Positions 8,893-17,499 of a DNA stretch of 64,000 nucleotides are shown piece after piece; the stretch's first letter is position 1; each line of letters begins with the position of its first letter. The position numbers and the translations under genes are program-made. Under the pieces are notes generated by a model that was given only the letters and a program-made list of their open reading frames with translations, did no database searches and was not told where the DNA came from. Source of the stretch: Marivirga sericea (GTDB lineage Bacteria; Bacteroidota; Bacteroidia; Cytophagales; Cyclobacteriaceae); the NCBI RefSeq assembly GCF_900177665.1, contig NZ_FXAW01000007.1:186001-250000 (forward strand), read 5' to 3'.

Positions 8893-10368
8893 ATGACTGG
8901 TAATAAAAAGCACTCCTATCCCTTACTGATGTATTTTAGGCATATTTTTATTTGTTTACTTCTTTTTCCCTTTGATTCATTCTCGCAACTTGACAATCAG
9001 CAATACGCGCAAAAGCTTTATGCAAAGACTTTAGATCATATCGATGAGGGGCTTTTGTACCTATCAGCCGCTCAACAAAAAGAAAATGACTCGATTTTTA
9101 AATTAAAAGGGGAATGGGAGTCTCAAATGAGCATGAATTTTTGGTTCCCTTTGTTAGGAAAGGAAAGTAGCGAATATGATTCCAATTGTTTTTCCGTTTC
9201 TACAATTCATAATATTTTAGCTAACATATACCTTCAGTATCCAGAATATCAAAGCATTCCACCAATGCTAGATTTAGCATTTCCACGAATCATGAATTAT
9301 GAGACTAATGGGACTTTTAATTTCTGGAATCTACTTCCCCCAACCAAAACGCTAAAATGGTTTGAAAAAGATACGGATGAATTAATAAGAAGGCCCAACA
9401 ACTTTCCTTTAGATATTAGATTTGTTCAAAAAGCAGCTAATGTCGTCAATGATGCAGATGATACTGCTGCAGGCTTAATAGCGATCTACCTACGAAACAA
9501 AGTGAAGGGTCATCCAATTCCAGACAGTCTACACAACATCCATAAGATTTTTGACGAATACACTGATTCGGCTCGTGACAATAGACATTGGTACAACTTT
9601 TGGCAAAAACAAGGCCCTAAAACTGAAGCCTATCTCACGTGGTTGGCAGATGAACACCAATTCTCTAAAAAATGGAATCCCGTACAAGAATTCTTTCATC
9701 TTGGAACATTCTATCTACCTACTAGCAAAATGTTCCCTCATGCGTATACTCCTTACATACCCTACGGAAGCAATGATCTTGACCCTGTTGTGAATGCCAA
9801 TATTTTAAGGACTTTAAGTATCTACGGGAACATGTATAGTACTGCAACACAGAGTGCCATTGAATTTATTAATAAAGAAATAACAAATGAAAACTATGAC
9901 TATGCAGCTACCTATTACTCCAACAGATATCACATTCCTTACTACATTTCAAAAGCCTACAATACAGGGATTAAAGATTTAAAAGAAAGTTGTGAACTGA
10001 TCGAAGATTACATTCTAAAGAATTATGAAAAGAACAACTCCTGGACATCAAGAGGTGTGATCAACAGAGGCGACAGTTTACAATCGTCCATTCTTGCCGT
10101 TAACACCTTACTAAACATCTCAGGTCTTGAGTCTGAGAAATCCCAGAAAGCAATATTAGGTGGACTAGAATACATCTTTTCGAAAAGCATTGAAGGCGAT
10201 AATGGAAAATATTGGGAAGGTGGCGTTTTTTTCTCAGGAGGAACATTAGTAAGGCATGTTTTGCACTGGAAGTCGGATGCAGTAACCACAGCATTTGTAC
10301 TAGAAGGGCTGGTGGAATTGAGAAAACAACTTGAATTCCGCTATCCTCAATTAAGTAAATCATACTGA
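8893..10368 (+). CDS. Exported alpha/alpha-toroid protein with terpene-cyclase-like DxDD motif
   Basis: 491 residues. A signal peptide is visible (hydrophobic run at about residues 13-29, ending SFSQ); translation may start at Met1 or Met13. Residues 187-192 read DADDTA, matching the DxDDTA acid motif of class II terpene cyclases such as squalene-hopene cyclase, in a helix context (VVNDADDTAAGLIAIY). The C-terminus (YWEGGVFFSGG, then DAVTTAFVLEGLVEL) looks like another toroid repeat. Known DxDD cyclases are cytoplasmic or membrane-bound from inside, so export is odd. It could instead be a glycan-acting or purely structural toroid protein. No partner genes are adjacent: a terminator precedes it and a convergent gene follows. 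Confidence 0.6.
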   Translation: MTGNKKHSYPLLMYFRHIFICLLLFPFDSFSQLDNQQYAQKLYAKTLDHIDEGLLYLSAAQQKENDSIFKLKGEWESQMSMNFWFPLLGKESSEYDSNCFSVSTIHNILANIYLQYPEYQSIPPMLDLAFPRIMNYETNGTFNFWNLLPPTKTLKWFEKDTDELIRRPNNFPLDIRFVQKAANVVNDADDTAAGLIAIYLRNKVKGHPIPDSLHNIHKIFDEYTDSARDNRHWYNFWQKQGPKTEAYLTWLADEHQFSKKWNPVQEFFHLGTFYLPTSKMFPHAYTPYIPYGSNDLDPVVNANILRTLSIYGNMYSTATQSAIEFINKEITNENYDYAATYYSNRYHIPYYISKAYNTGIKDLKESCELIEDYILKNYEKNNSWTSRGVINRGDSLQSSILAVNTLLNISGLESEKSQKAILGGLEYIFSKSIEGDNGKYWEGGVFFSGGTLVRHVLHWKSDAVTTAFVLEGLVELRKQLEFRYPQLSKSY

Positions 10369-10385
10369 AATTCTACATTTTGAAC

Positions 10386-10426
10386 AAAGAAAAAGAGCAG
10401 TAGAATCGGATTCTAAACTGCTCTTT
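10386..10426. terminator. Shared terminator between convergent genes
   Basis: A perfect 10-bp stem, AAAGAGCAGT against ACTGCTCTTT (10392-10426), with an inner AGAATC/GGATTCT pairing. The T-rich side favours the minus-strand gene, but the hairpin can serve both. Confidence 0.7.
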
Positions 10427-10453
10427 CCCAATACTGTTGTTTTTTCATTTCAA

Positions 10454-11230
10454 CTACTTGTTCCTAGTTCTAGAAGAAGTTGAAGAGACTCCACTTCTAG
10501 AATTTCTTGCGTTACTAGAACTTCTCTTTTCAACGGCAGAATTTCCTCTATTATTGTCAGCCCTTACTTCAACAGTCCGTCTTGAAGACTTACTTACAGA
10601 TGAGTTTCCTCTCTCAGCACTGTTTCTGGAAGTTGCACTTCTCTGACTATTGAAAGACCTATCATTTTTAGAACTCCTATTGTTTATTTGTCTAGTAACA
10701 TTATTGTTTCGATTATGACTGACATGGCTGCTTCTAACATTTCTATTTGAAACGCTACTTTTCGCTGCATAGGTATTATAATTTCGACCACTTCTGTAAG
10801 CAATATGATTATGCCCTCTGTGGTGACCGTGTCCATGACCTCTGTGATTACACACAACTCTGTGGTTTCTGTAAAAATTACCATGATAACCACAGTGACC
10901 ACTACAAATATGCTGTGCTAAGGGATAATTGCGGTAATAATTGATATCCAAAATCAGAGCTTGTCTACCGAAAAATACTTCAACAAACTGTCCTCTATCT
11001 TCTAGCAAAACATTGTAAAAAATGTTTCTTCCTCTCCGCTCACGATTGATATGCACAATCTGATGGTAAGGATAATAATAGTCGATTTCATAAAGCACTG
11101 CATTCGGAACTGCCCAGTTATGTGCTGTACCAAAAGAAGCCACAATTTGAAAATTTTGAGATTTTGCAGAATTAGTAAAAAATAATAACCCTAATCCTAA
11201 AACGAACGGAAGTAAAATGTGCTTCTTCAT
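10454..11230 (-). CDS. Exported His-rich protein with long basic Ser/Asn/Arg tail
   Basis: 258 residues with a signal peptide (MKKHILLPFVLGLGLLFFTNSAKSQ). A folded-looking part follows at about residues 26-115. Then comes a His/Gly-rich patch (NHRGHGHGHHRGHNH, near residue 130) and about 110 residues of low-complexity Ser, Asn and Arg with almost no hydrophobics. The patch suggests metal binding, and the tail suggests a disordered, strongly cationic surface or cell-wall/DNA-binding segment; both are inference. No family is recognised. It is a single gene with its own terminator. Confidence 0.75.
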   Translation of the reverse strand: MKKHILLPFVLGLGLLFFTNSAKSQNFQIVASFGTAHNWAVPNAVLYEIDYYYPYHQIVHINRERRGRNIFYNVLLEDRGQFVEVFFGRQALILDINYYRNYPLAQHICSGHCGYHGNFYRNHRVVCNHRGHGHGHHRGHNHIAYRSGRNYNTYAAKSSVSNRNVRSSHVSHNRNNNVTRQINNRSSKNDRSFNSQRSATSRNSAERGNSSVSKSSRRTVEVRADNNRGNSAVEKRSSSNARNSRSGVSSTSSRTRNK

Positions 11231-11369
11231 AACATTAGTTGTTTGGTGTTATGAAGGATTAACCAAGTATTGTGCCAAAAACGAAAAAATGAGTTTATGT
11301 ACTTGATTTACAGAGATATAAAAGAATACTAATTTCCCTATTTTTTTGATAAAGGATCAAAGATGAGGA

Positions 11370-11978
11370 TTATTCATAAGCTGTCCTACTTATGATACTT
11401 CTTCCCAAAGTAATTTCATCAGCATATTCTAATTCTCCTCCGATTGGAATTCCTCTGGCAATGGTGCTCGTTTTAATACCAAGTTGCTTAACTTTCTTAC
11501 TAATGTAGAAAGCAGTTGTATCACCTTCCATGGTCGGAGAAAGACCAAAAATAATCTCATTAACTTCTGAGTCTGGGGAAGATACTCTTTCCATTAAGCT
11601 GTCTAGCGTTAAATCTTCAGGACCAATTCCTTCAATCGGAGAGATAATTCCACCCAACACATGATACAACCCATTGTACTGAGATGTATTTTCGATTGCC
11701 AAAACATCGCGAGTATCCTCTACCAAACAGATTATAGAATTATCCCGTTTATGACTGGTACAGATATTACAAATGTCCTCATCCGAGATATTATGGCATT
11801 TTTTGCAATATTTTATATTTTGACGCATTTCCGTCAAGGCTTGCGCTATATCTGTTGTGAAATCTTCTTCTTGTTTCAGTAAATGTAAAACTAACCTTAA
11901 AGCAGTCTTTTTGCCAATTCCTGGCAGTTTGGAGAATTCAGTTACTGCAGACTCAATTAACTTTGAGGAGAATTCCAT
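11370..11978 (-). CDS. recR: Recombination mediator RecR
   Basis: 202 residues, full length. Helix-hairpin-helix [17 protein letters not shown] is near residue 17. The C4 zinc finger is [16 protein letters not shown] at about residues 57-72. The Toprim domain begins [13 protein letters not shown], and the C-terminal Walker-B-like segment contains [15 protein letters not shown]. It acts with RecO/RecF in loading RecA at gaps. One base separates it from the upstream clpS, so the two are co-transcribed. Confidence 0.96.
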   Translation of the reverse strand: MEFSSKLIESAVTEFSKLPGIGKKTALRLVLHLLKQEEDFTTDIAQALTEMRQNIKYCKKCHNISDEDICNICTSHKRDNSIICLVEDTRDVLAIENTSQYNGLYHVLGGIISPIEGIGPEDLTLDSLMERVSSPDSEVNEIIFGLSPTMEGDTTAFYISKKVKQLGIKTSTIARGIPIGGELEYADEITLGRSIISRTAYE

Positions 11979-11979
11979 A

Positions 11980-12276
11980 CTATTCTATCTCAGCATTAAT
12001 TCCGGCATCCACTATCGCTTGCCTGTAAGGAATCAAATCAACAAAAGCACCCTTTTTCACTGCACATTTCCCCTTATAGTGGACCAATAATGTACATTGC
12101 TCTGCTTGCTCAGGTGTGTGCTTACAAACTTTCACCAAAGTACTAATCACATGATCAAAGGTGTTTACATCATCATTATAGACGATCAAATCATTGATAT
12201 CTTCATCTGACGTAGTCTCTAAGACCTCCTCTCTTTTGTCTTCTTCTAATTGATAAGAAATATTAAAGTAGTTCAT
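11980..12276 (-). CDS. clpS: ATP-dependent Clp protease adaptor ClpS
   Basis: 98 residues. The ClpS core motif is visible as [20 protein letters not shown] (family form: LLNDDYTPMEFVV), followed by the helix with [16 protein letters not shown]. It delivers N-degron substrates to ClpAP or ClpCP. The frame has a GTG at 12279 directly before ATG 12276; ATG is preferred. The N-terminal extension is acidic, as usual. It overlaps nothing and ends one base before recR. Confidence 0.9.
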   Translation of the reverse strand: MNYFNISYQLEEDKREEVLETTSDEDINDLIVYNDDVNTFDHVISTLVKVCKHTPEQAEQCTLLVHYKGKCAVKKGAFVDLIPYRQAIVDAGINAEIE

Positions 12277-12460
12277 CACATCGAAATAACTTTTAAGACG
12301 GCTTAATGTTACAATTTAGCATTATTCATATGCAAATTTACGAAAATTTAACCAACTTCGAATTTATTTAAAAATCAGTTAGTAAAAATCAACCTTCTTT
12401 ACACTGAGTTTCTATAAGGATGATTTTTAATTTCGAGTTCAGTTACTATAAACGTCTAAT

Positions 12461-13912
12461 ATGAGTCCGATTCTGGTCATTTCAGTCATCACTATATACT
12501 TTCTGGTTTTAATGGGTATTTCTTGGCTAACTTCTCGCAAGAATGATAATCTCACCTTCTTTACCGCCAATAGGCAATCACCATGGTATTTAGTGGCTTT
12601 TGGCATGATCGGTGCCTCACTTTCTGGTGTTACGTTTATTAGCGTCCCCGGTGAAGTAGGTAATACCGCATTCGCTTATTTTCAGGTAGTGCTAGGTTAT
12701 TTGGTAGGCTATTTCGTGATTGCTACTGTTTTACTTCCTTTATATTATCGACTGAACCTGATCAGCATCTACACCTATCTTGAACAAAGATTTGGGAAAT
12801 ACTCCTATAAAAGCGGAGCATTCTTTTTTTTACTCTCAAGAATTGTAGGTTCTTCCTTTAGGCTTTTTCTAGTGGCAGGTGTTTTACAATTAGCGATTTT
12901 TGATGCTTATGGATGGCCTTTTTCAGTTACAGTAGCCATCACAATTGCTCTAATTTGGCTTTACACTTTTAGAGGCGGAATTAAAACCATTGTTTGGACA
13001 GATACATTGCAGACTCTTTTTATGATTTCAGCGGTTGCCATTAGTATTTATTTAATGAAGGATGCTTTGGATATGTCTTGGCTACAGCTAAGCGAGAAAG
13101 TTTCTGCTTCGGGCTATTCTGAAATCTTTGTTTGGGATTGGCAAAGTGGCCAAAACTTCTTCAAGCAGTTTATTAGTGGAGCTTTTATTGCCATCGTCAT
13201 GACTGGCTTAGACCAAGATATGATGCAAAAAAACCTGACATGCCGTTCCTTAAAGGATGCTCAGAAGAATATGTTTTGGTTTTGCATAGTGCTCGTAATA
13301 GTGAATTTCATGTTTTTAAGCATGGGAGCTTTACTTTACATTTACGCAGGGGAGATGAATATTGCTATTCCTGCCAGAACGGATGATCTATACCCTCTAC
13401 TTGCCCTAGAACATTTTCCTTTGGTGGCAGGAGTTGTATTTCTTTTGGGAATTATAGCGGCTGCTTATTCAAGTGCTGATTCAGCCCTTACTGCTTTAAC
13501 CACTTCATTTTGTGTGGATTTTCTCGGCTTAGGACAAAATGATAAACCAATTTCCAAAAAAATTCGAATAAGAGTTCACTTAGCATTCTCAGTTATACTA
13601 TTCCTTGTGATCATTGCTTTTAAGGCTATAAATGACCAGAGCGTGATCACTGCTGTTTTCAAAGCTGCAGGGTATACCTATGGTCCTATTTTAGGATTAT
13701 TTACTTTTGGACTAATCACTAAATATCAACTCAAAGATAAATGGGTGCCTTTAGTTGCTTTGCTTTCTCCCGTTATTTCTTACATTATCAATGCGAATTC
13801 CGAAGCATGGTTTGGTGGCTATAAATTTGGTTTTGAGATACTGGTAGTCAACGGTTTGCTCACTTTCTTTGGGCTATTTTTAATTAGAAAGGCTGAGTTG
13901 GAATTGACCTAA
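12461..13912 (+). CDS. Sodium:solute symporter family protein
   Basis: 483 residues with about 13 hydrophobic segments. The N-terminal pattern (FFTANRQSPWYLVAFGMIGASLSGVTFISVPG) is that of the SSS family, and SSADSALTALTTSF near residue 342 is the conserved sodium-binding region. The substrate cannot be read; relatives carry sugars, sialic acid, carboxylates or amino acids. No catabolic neighbour helps. It is transcribed divergently from clpS-recR. Confidence 0.88.
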   Translation: MSPILVISVITIYFLVLMGISWLTSRKNDNLTFFTANRQSPWYLVAFGMIGASLSGVTFISVPGEVGNTAFAYFQVVLGYLVGYFVIATVLLPLYYRLNLISIYTYLEQRFGKYSYKSGAFFFLLSRIVGSSFRLFLVAGVLQLAIFDAYGWPFSVTVAITIALIWLYTFRGGIKTIVWTDTLQTLFMISAVAISIYLMKDALDMSWLQLSEKVSASGYSEIFVWDWQSGQNFFKQFISGAFIAIVMTGLDQDMMQKNLTCRSLKDAQKNMFWFCIVLVIVNFMFLSMGALLYIYAGEMNIAIPARTDDLYPLLALEHFPLVAGVVFLLGIIAAAYSSADSALTALTTSFCVDFLGLGQNDKPISKKIRIRVHLAFSVILFLVIIAFKAINDQSVITAVFKAAGYTYGPILGLFTFGLITKYQLKDKWVPLVALLSPVISYIINANSEAWFGGYKFGFEILVVNGLLTFFGLFLIRKAELELT

Positions 13913-14149
13913 TTTAGATTACTATGCAAAGAATTAGAATTGATTGGCTTATAACTGACAACAGAAAAGAGATTTCAACTTTTGAATGAAGCCCAACTAA
14001 ATTCTGACTCAGGTTTATTCCAGATGTTGTGAGGGCAAAATGTGTTTTAAGAAATCAGTAAAGAGCTGCTCAATAAGTGTATTCTAGAAGCCTCACCTAT
14101 GAAATTGAAAAGACTTTTTTATTCACAAGATTTAAACGTAGAGTTAACC

Positions 14150-14189
14150 GTTTATTAATCGTTCATTAATCGTTTAATTATACGATTAA
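14150..14189. repeat. Tandem 11-bp repeat and dyad upstream of the cassette array
   Basis: GTTTATTAATC and GTTCATTAATC are directly tandem at 14150-14171, followed by a third degenerate unit. TTAATCGT (14166-14173) is inverted as ACGATTAA (14182-14189). The rest of the 405-base gap 13913-14317 shows no gene. The position just before the first cassette boundary recalls an attI or promoter region, but this is inference. Confidence 0.45.
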
Positions 14190-14272
14190 GAACATAAACC
14201 CTAATCTATTTCAATTAAAGCGCCTTTTTTTGTTTATAATTAATATATTAGTAGATTAAAAGATATAAAAGA

Positions 14273-14294
14273 AATAAACGCAATTGCGTTTATT
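14273..14294. promoter_or_regulatory. Perfect 22-bp palindrome next to the first cassette boundary
   Basis: Arms AATAAACGC and GCGTTTATT around a central AATT, with no mismatch. It ends 6 bases before the G of the first GTT boundary (14300) and 23 bases before the dioxygenase start. It could be a repressor operator or part of the recombination site. Confidence 0.5.
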
Positions 14295-14317
14295 CAATTG
14301 TTAGCCTTTATTAAAAA

Positions 14318-14968
14318 ATGACCGAAACAAGAGTGACATATTTGAAGAACGAATTGACTGAAAAAGGATTTTGCCATATCCCAAACAGGAACAAAACGGA
14401 CTTGAAAGAAATAATCTCTCAACTTGGAAATGTCATTAACGAAACAGATGTAATCGCCAATTCAGAGAGTAAAAGTCTTGTTACTTCAGACAAATATCTT
14501 GACTTCCATACCGACAATCATTTAGCGAAATACATTTTATGGCATTGTAGAAAACAAGCCGAAAAAGGTGGACAATCAATGCTATGTGATGCTGAAAAAG
14601 TCTATGCCCAATTGACCGAAGATGAAAAATTGGCTCTTTCAAAAATTCACGTTTACGAACACAAAATGTATCCCGAAAATCGAAATTCAAACCCAATAGT
14701 AAGAGAAGTTGAAGGACAACGTAGATTTTATTATTCATTTTGGTTAGCACGAGAAAAATACCGTGAACTGCCAGTATTTAAAAAATGGCGAGACTTAATA
14801 CAAAATGCAACACACGTAAAATTACGACTTAAAGAAAACGATATTTTGGTCATTGACAATCACCGAATTTTTCACGGCAGAACAGAAATCATTGGCGAGC
14901 GGAACTTAAAACGTTTTTGGATTAATCCTGATTTTCTGCCAACCAAAACTTTGTATTCTCAAACTTAA
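14318..14968 (+). CDS. TauD/TfdA-like 2-oxoglutarate/Fe(II) dioxygenase (cassette gene)
   Basis: 216 residues, short for the family. The iron triad is visible: His64-x-Asp66 in LDFHTDNHL and His186 in NHRIFHGRTEI. LRLKENDILVIDNHRIFHGR is the typical C-terminal strand of TauD and clavaminate-synthase-like hydroxylases. It has no signal peptide. The substrate is unknown; shorter relatives hydroxylate free amino acids or small peptides. It starts 17 bases after the cassette boundary and is followed 12 bases later by the GRDP-like gene, so both travel in one cassette and probably act together. Confidence 0.8.
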   Translation: MTETRVTYLKNELTEKGFCHIPNRNKTDLKEIISQLGNVINETDVIANSESKSLVTSDKYLDFHTDNHLAKYILWHCRKQAEKGGQSMLCDAEKVYAQLTEDEKLALSKIHVYEHKMYPENRNSNPIVREVEGQRRFYYSFWLAREKYRELPVFKKWRDLIQNATHVKLRLKENDILVIDNHRIFHGRTEIIGERNLKRFWINPDFLPTKTLYSQT

Positions 14969-14980
14969 AATTCAATAAAT

Positions 14981-15514
14981 ATGAAAGCACCAGTAATTCA
15001 CACAGCGACAGATTTAATTTATCCAGACCCAATTAGTCCGGAGCGAATTTCCTTTCTAATCAATGTAAAAGGAATTGCCCCAGAAGTGGCTGAATTGGAT
15101 TTTGAATTAATGAAACAGAAGTTACAAGACCATGAAGAAGGAATGGGTTGGACTCCTGAACAAGTTGATAGTGCAGAGATTGAATACAAAAGGTATTTAA
15201 ACCTCTGTATGGTATGTGGCAAAGGAATAGTTCCAAATAAAATAATGGACCAAACTTGGCACTATCACATTTTGGACACAAGGTCTTACCACAAAGACTG
15301 TGACAAATTATTTGGCGGCTATATGCACCACTACCCTTATTTCGGTATGCGTGGCGACCAAGACGCACAAGACCTCAAAAATTCGTTTGAAAATACGAAA
15401 GACTTGTACCTCGACTTGTTTGGAGAAGAAATGGCAAGAGACGAACACAACAAATGTTGGCACGACTGTGAAAACAGATGTTGGAATGCTTGTCCTTCAA
15501 ATAAAATGGAATGA
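14981..15514 (+). CDS. GRDP-like protein with C-terminal CX3CX3CX3C motif (cassette gene)
   Basis: 177 residues with no signal. QTWHYHILDTRSYHKDCDKL (about 91-110) and GGYMHHYP (about 112-119) resemble the WHxH...Y..C...HH core of the glycine-rich-domain (DUF1399/GRDP) family. CMVC sits at 76-79. The C-terminus carries Cys159, Cys163, Cys167 and Cys171, exactly four apart, mixed with Trp and His. That spacing places all four on one helix face, suggesting metal binding or a modification site. It shares a cassette with a dioxygenase. It could be a binding protein, or a substrate of the enzyme; function is not known. Confidence 0.7.
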   Translation: MKAPVIHTATDLIYPDPISPERISFLINVKGIAPEVAELDFELMKQKLQDHEEGMGWTPEQVDSAEIEYKRYLNLCMVCGKGIVPNKIMDQTWHYHILDTRSYHKDCDKLFGGYMHHYPYFGMRGDQDAQDLKNSFENTKDLYLDLFGEEMARDEHNKCWHDCENRCWNACPSNKME

Positions 15515-15520
15515 AAAAAC

Positions 15521-15656
15521 AAAGGCTAACAATGGCTAAGAAAACATAGGGCAGATAAGGCTTTTAGAAAGGTTCGTTCATTTAATAAACTTCGGTTTCG
15601 GTGGACAAGTAATCGCTTCGAAAGCCCTACGTTTCTTAGCCTAAACGTTAGAGTGC
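15521..15656 (+). repeat. attC-like site A
   Basis: The R''-like box AAAGGCTAAC (15521-15530) is complementary to the start of its own cassette (14300-14309). The inner arms are GGCTAAGAAAACATAGGGC (15534-15552) and GCCCTACGTTTCTTAGCC (15624-15641), imperfectly inverted. Five bases later comes the boundary G|TT at 15647/15648. Total length is about 135 bp, within the attC range. Confidence 0.7.
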
Positions 15657-15673
15657 ATCAACCACCACTCAAA

Positions 15674-16321
15674 ATGGGAATTTCCAGAATAATAATTTTA
15701 GCAGTGCTCATTCTTTCAGGATGCAATAATTCAGCGACTGAGGATAAGCAAACTGAAAATGCATTTAATAAGACAAAAGAATCATCTTTAGATGCTCAGT
15801 TTAAAAACAGGACCATTTTAACATTAAGGGATAAGCTGGACGAAAAATATCAACTTGACTCTGTCATGCTTAAGTGGACAGACAGTTATGTTCCTTTCGT
15901 TTATGACGGTGATAGACTGTATTCGGCTTCTCTTTACTCAATTCAACCAAAAGTGAATGATTTTCAAGTAGTCGCAATTAGAACTAATGCTGATCATTGG
16001 AATAGAATCCATTTGCTTACCATAAATGGAGATTCTCAAATTGCCGATAAAGTAATTATTGCTGACGACTGGGGAGAATTGCTTGAGGCTGCTGGCGACA
16101 CTGAAATTGTAGGAAGTACAAACATGTATACTAAAACGATTTCACCTACAGAATATCTTAGAACCAAAATTTATACTACTGAAATCATTGACTATTATTC
16201 TGATAGTACGACCCATGAGATTGACTCGATTACATCCAGAATTGAAATCAAAGATGATGGCCATTTTGAGATTATCCATTTAGACAGTATAAGAACTATA
16301 AAATACTCAGGAATCGAATAA
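15674..16321 (+). CDS. Uncharacterised lipoprotein (cassette gene)
   Basis: 215 residues from ATG 15674. An upstream in-frame GTG at 15653 overlaps the cassette boundary and is less likely. The signal ends in a lipobox (LILSGC), so it is lipid-anchored. The body is rich in Ser, Asp and Thr with beta-strand-like alternation; no domain is recognised. It is the only gene of cassette 2, and the stop is 3 bases before the next AAC-ending box. Confidence 0.7.
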   Translation: MGISRIIILAVLILSGCNNSATEDKQTENAFNKTKESSLDAQFKNRTILTLRDKLDEKYQLDSVMLKWTDSYVPFVYDGDRLYSASLYSIQPKVNDFQVVAIRTNADHWNRIHLLTINGDSQIADKVIIADDWGELLEAAGDTEIVGSTNMYTKTISPTEYLRTKIYTTEIIDYYSDSTTHEIDSITSRIEIKDDGHFEIIHLDSIRTIKYSGIE

Positions 16322-16324
16322 TAC

Positions 16325-16525
16325 GCACTCTAACATCCTGTCATAAATCATGGCTGTTAGTAGGTTATTGTTCCTTCAGCTCTTTGTAGATAGCCCAGCA
16401 ATCCGCAGGATTGCCTTATTGGTGAGAATTAATTTAATAAGCCAATCCTGCGGATTGCCTCGGTAGTTGACTGAAATTTTTATACTTTTAATCAGCCACG
16501 AATTTATACAGTGGCGTTGTGCTTA
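16325..16525 (+). repeat. attC-like site B with a long inner hairpin
   Basis: GCACTCTAAC (16325-16334) pairs with the cassette start at 15647-15656. Arms ATAAATCATGGCTG (16343-16356) and CAGCCACGAATTTAT (16493-16507) follow. A 23-bp inner inverted repeat at 16398-16420 and 16436-16458 (GCAATCCGCAGGATTG core) would form a terminal hairpin. The boundary G|TT is at 16516/16517. The site is nearly repeated at 49255-49372. Confidence 0.7.
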
Positions 16526-16535
16526 ATGTGGAAAA

Positions 16536-17498
16536 ATGATTTGGAGAGATATAATAAACGATTCTGACCTATGGACTGGTTTGAGACTTGAGGTTAAGCA
16601 AGGAGTCTCTGGAGAATATCAGCTTGAATCAGGAACCAATTGCCGTTTTAAATTACATAGCAAGAAGAGTCCCATTCTATGGGGAACTTTCGGTTCGGAA
16701 TATTGGGGAGTATGGATTCTGAATAATAAAGTGGATTGGGAACTGAATGATATGCCAGTTAAACCTATCAATTCTTCTACTATTGAGGAATCAAAAAACG
16801 CGGATTTTTATCCGTTCTGGTCTCGTTTTTTTGCAAAACAATTAAGTAATGGAAGTCAATCTATTTTGTCGAGTTTACTTTGGACTATTACCATTGGAGC
16901 CTCATTTGAAAATAGAATGGATAACACATTAGAATTCATTAATGATATCGACAATGCTTTTGATAAAGAAAACCCAAGATGGGTAGAATGGGACATTGGT
17001 AGATGCGGAAGTATTGTCGCATTAAAAAATGAACCGAATGAAGAAAACGGTAGAGTAAAATGGTTTCGGAAACTGGTACACCAAGAATCCTGTCCACCTG
17101 TATTAGTTTGGTATTTGAGCTGTATTGACGGATATGTTATACTTGATGGTCACTCTCGGCTAAAAGCATTCCAACTTGAATCTGTTCCTGCTAAGTTTTT
17201 GGTGTTGAACTCTGTTATTGAGGAAGAAATTAAAAGAGACCCTAAGGTTCAGGAAAATATTTTGCTTGGGTTGGAGAAAAGGCAAAAAAATCAAGTAAAA
17301 AGAAAAATGAATGTAGAAGAAGTCAATAAACTTTTAATATCTGCATTTGACACTAGACCTTATTGTCGTCCAATAACCAGTGCTAAAGCAAGAAATGGTT
17401 ATGAAGAAAAATGGACTTCAGAAGTACGAGAGCAGGGTGTTAAACTAAATCTGAACTCTGATATCATTGAGGATATGATTAAAAGAATAGAAAATTAA
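16536..17498 (+). CDS. ParB-like nuclease-fold protein (cassette gene)
   Basis: 320 residues, cytoplasmic. YVILDGHSRLKAF around residues 200-212 matches the DGHxRxxA phosphate-binding loop of the ParB/sulfiredoxin fold; the preceding PPVLVWYLSCI fits the strand before it. The N-terminal 180 residues are Trp-rich and unrecognised, and the C-terminus is Lys/Arg-rich. Such domains occur in partition proteins, CTPases, nucleases and phage or defence proteins. Which applies here is open. It is the only gene of cassette 3, starting 19 bases after the boundary. Confidence 0.6.
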   Translation: MIWRDIINDSDLWTGLRLEVKQGVSGEYQLESGTNCRFKLHSKKSPILWGTFGSEYWGVWILNNKVDWELNDMPVKPINSSTIEESKNADFYPFWSRFFAKQLSNGSQSILSSLLWTITIGASFENRMDNTLEFINDIDNAFDKENPRWVEWDIGRCGSIVALKNEPNEENGRVKWFRKLVHQESCPPVLVWYLSCIDGYVILDGHSRLKAFQLESVPAKFLVLNSVIEEEIKRDPKVQENILLGLEKRQKNQVKRKMNVEEVNKLLISAFDTRPYCRPITSAKARNGYEEKWTSEVREQGVKLNLNSDIIEDMIKRIEN

Positions 17499-17499
17499 C

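Noticed and set aside
11857-12090. Plus-strand ORF across the recR-clpS junction
   Set aside because: Antisense shadow of two well-supported genes, with no family resemblance.
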